Assembly (NCBI GenBank): GCA_964432985.1
Contig: CAYSPT010000127.1
Coordinates: 1-7,692 of the forward strand
DNA: 7,692 nucleotides
Source of the DNA: CAYSPT01 sp964432985
GTDB lineage: Bacteria; Muiribacteriota; CAYSPT01
Direction: 5' to 3'
The notes beneath the pieces are model-generated. The model had not been told where the DNA came from, made no database searches, and saw only the letters and a program-made list of their open reading frames with translations. Below, piece after piece: positions 6,581 to 7,692 of this stretch (position 1 is its first letter; each line of letters opens with the position of its first letter). The position numbers and the translations under genes are program-made.

Positions 6581-6613
6581 GAAAACTACACAGGAGTATC
6601 ACCTGTAGTTTTC
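6581..6613 (+). terminator. Hairpin, candidate terminator after the DUF445 gene
   Basis: GAAAACTACA (6581-6590) is perfectly complementary to TGTAGTTTTC (6604-6613), a 10-bp stem with a 13-base loop. A CAGG/CCTG pairing in the loop gives an alternative register. The T's belong to the stem rather than following it, and the stem is AT-rich, so termination efficiency is uncertain. The symmetric A/T ends could serve both directions. An operator for the downstream nucleotidase gene is the main alternative. Confidence 0.45.
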
Positions 6614-6638
6614 GAATGAGCGGCATACGGGGTGGCGT

Positions 6639-7692
6639 GTGGTAAACCAGGTGGATAAGAGCACTGTTTCCAGGCACCGGGGAGTGTTCGGATGGGGTGT
6701 GGACGCGAAACAAGGCAATCCCGATTCATCCAGGCACCGGGGAGTGTTCGTCAATCGGAACCTCCGTCTGGCCACTATCCAGGCCATCGGTTTCGATATG
6801 GACCACACCCTGGCCCTGTATCACCGGCACGAGATTGACGCCCTGCTGATACGGCTGGCAGCTTCCATTCTCGAAAAAGAAATGGGATATTCCTCCGCTC
6901 TGCTTCCTCTAAAGGCCTCTCCCGCCACCATGGTGCGGGGCCTGGTGGTGGACAAGCTCACCGGAAACGTGCTGAAAATCGACGAATACAACTATGTCGA
7001 ACGGGCGTACCACGGTTTGAAGCGGTGCAGCCGCAAATCAAAAAAACAAACGTATACCAATCAGCGAATTGATCTGGCAGACAACCGGTTTCACTCGGTG
7101 GACACCTTTTTCGTGCTGCCGGAAGTCTACCTGTACTGTTACCTGGTCGGCAAACTCGAGGACCGGGATAGATCTCTCGATTACACTAACCTCTTCAACG
7201 ATGTCCGCAGCGCGGTGGACAAGGCCCATCTCGATCACAATATGAAGGCAGCGGTGTGCCGCGATCCCGGGAAATACGTGCAGGTTGACGACGAGTTGTT
7301 CGCAGCGCTGGCCAGTTTCAAACGCGGCGGCAAGAAGCTGTTCTTGCTCACCAACTCATCACGGTCCTACATGAACGTAGTCATGAATCACCTGATTTCG
7401 GCTACCGCCACGACGGCGGCTACCGCCACGACGGCAGCCACTAAAGAGAAATTGTGGCAGGATTATTTCGACCTGGTTGTGGTGGAAGCGCACAAACCTG
7501 ATTTCTTCCAGAAAAAATCAGCCATGCGTGCCCTGGTGGATCCGACGATAACCGGCGAAAACAGAATGCGGCACCTCGAAAAATGCACATTGTATACCGG
7601 TGGCAGCGTACGTTCTCTCGAAGAATTCCTCGGCGTAGAAGGTGAACGGATTCTCTATTTCGGTGACCACACCTTTGGTGATATCCTTAAAT
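6639..7692 (+). CDS. HAD-superfamily 5'-nucleotidase (cN-II type), 3' end cut by window
   Basis: At least 351 residues, running off the right edge. It matches the cN-II-like branch of HAD hydrolases, which remove phosphate from purine nucleoside monophosphates in characterised eukaryotic members; the substrate of bacterial forms is less clear. Catalytic motif I is GFDMDHTLA (Asp53 nucleophile and Asp55, counted from GTG 6639), motif II is LLTNSS (Thr238), a conserved lysine sits in AHKPDFF (Lys286), and motif III/IV is FGDHTFGDI (Asp343, Asp348). The family's usual N-terminal block VFVNRNLRLATIQAIGFDMD is present. The start is uncertain: the frame is open from 6609, has no ATG before the catalytic site, and offers GTGs at 6639, 6651, 6684, 6699 and 6744. 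GTG 6639 was chosen because GGGG lies 6 bases upstream. Two in-frame tandem duplications occur: 60 bases near the start and 18 bases after motif II. Probably cytoplasmic. Confidence 0.88.
   Translation, partial: MVNQVDKSTVSRHRGVFGWGVDAKQGNPDSSRHRGVFVNRNLRLATIQAIGFDMDHTLALYHRHEIDALLIRLAASILEKEMGYSSALLPLKASPATMVRGLVVDKLTGNVLKIDEYNYVERAYHGLKRCSRKSKKQTYTNQRIDLADNRFHSVDTFFVLPEVYLYCYLVGKLEDRDRSLDYTNLFNDVRSAVDKAHLDHNMKAAVCRDPGKYVQVDDELFAALASFKRGGKKLFLLTNSSRSYMNVVMNHLISATATTAATATTAATKEKLWQDYFDLVVVEAHKPDFFQKKSAMRALVDPTITGENRMRHLEKCTLYTGGSVRSLEEFLGVEGERILYFGDHTFGDILK
6669..6750 (+). repeat. 22-base exact repeat, period 60, in frame in gene 6
   Basis: The 22 bases at 6669-6690 recur exactly at 6729-6750. 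Both read SRHRGVF in the frame of the nucleotidase, 20 codons apart. The second copy is the one joined to the conserved family block (VNRNLRL), so the first looks like a duplicated N-terminal extension, or untranslated leader if the true start is later. Confidence 0.9.
7400..7435 (+). repeat. 18-base tandem duplication inside gene 6
   Basis: Two exact, adjacent 18-base copies (7400-7417 and 7418-7435) keep the frame and encode a low-complexity Ala/Thr run (SATATTAATATTAATK, about residues 254-269). The run sits between the helix after motif II (YMNVVMNHL) and the WQDYFDLVVVEAHKPDFF segment, a loop position where an insertion should be tolerated. Confidence 0.92.

Overview
The window carries six protein genes in an ordinary bacterial layout. 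The organism looks Gram-negative and probably uncultivated: there is a Sec-type secreted protein ending in a type IV pilin/pseudopilin-like globular domain, there are moderately GC-rich genes with GTG as well as ATG starts, and the intergenic regions are crowded with repeats. The phylum cannot be fixed from the sequence alone, and no rRNA, tRNA, CRISPR array, phage gene or intact transposase was found.

Layout. (1) 148-1863 (+) is a two-part enzyme: an FMN nitroreductase-like half joined to a class I SAM-dependent methyltransferase half. (2) 2104-2905 (+) is a second, separate class I methyltransferase whose reading frame is broken by one extra A in a run of seven A's. (3) 3023-4216 (+) is a YibE/F-family multi-pass membrane protein. 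(4) 4247-5191 (-), convergent with gene 3, is a secreted protein with a beta-rich middle and a C-terminal pilin-type globular domain that lacks the pilin N-terminal helix. (5) 5537-6445 (+), divergent from gene 4 across a repeat-bearing spacer, is a DUF445-family membrane protein. (6) 6639 to the right edge (+) is a HAD-superfamily 5'-nucleotidase of the cN-II type, cut off by the window end.

Genes 1-3 point the same way but are separated by 240 and 117 bases, so a single operon is possible but not shown. The two methyltransferases side by side suggest small-molecule modification, with substrates unknown.

The most striking non-coding pattern is a series of short tandem duplications with a period of about 55-60 bases. 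They sit at gene edges: before gene 2, across its stop codon, across the stop codon of gene 5, and in frame at the start of gene 6. A separate 18-base in-frame duplication lies inside gene 6. This resembles the placement of mycobacterial MIRU/VNTR repeats, but the four arrays do not share an obvious sequence, so recurrent local slippage or duplication fits better than one dispersed repeat family. I see no complete new multi-gene system. The fusion enzyme, the helix-less pilin domain and the gene-edge duplications are the points worth following up.
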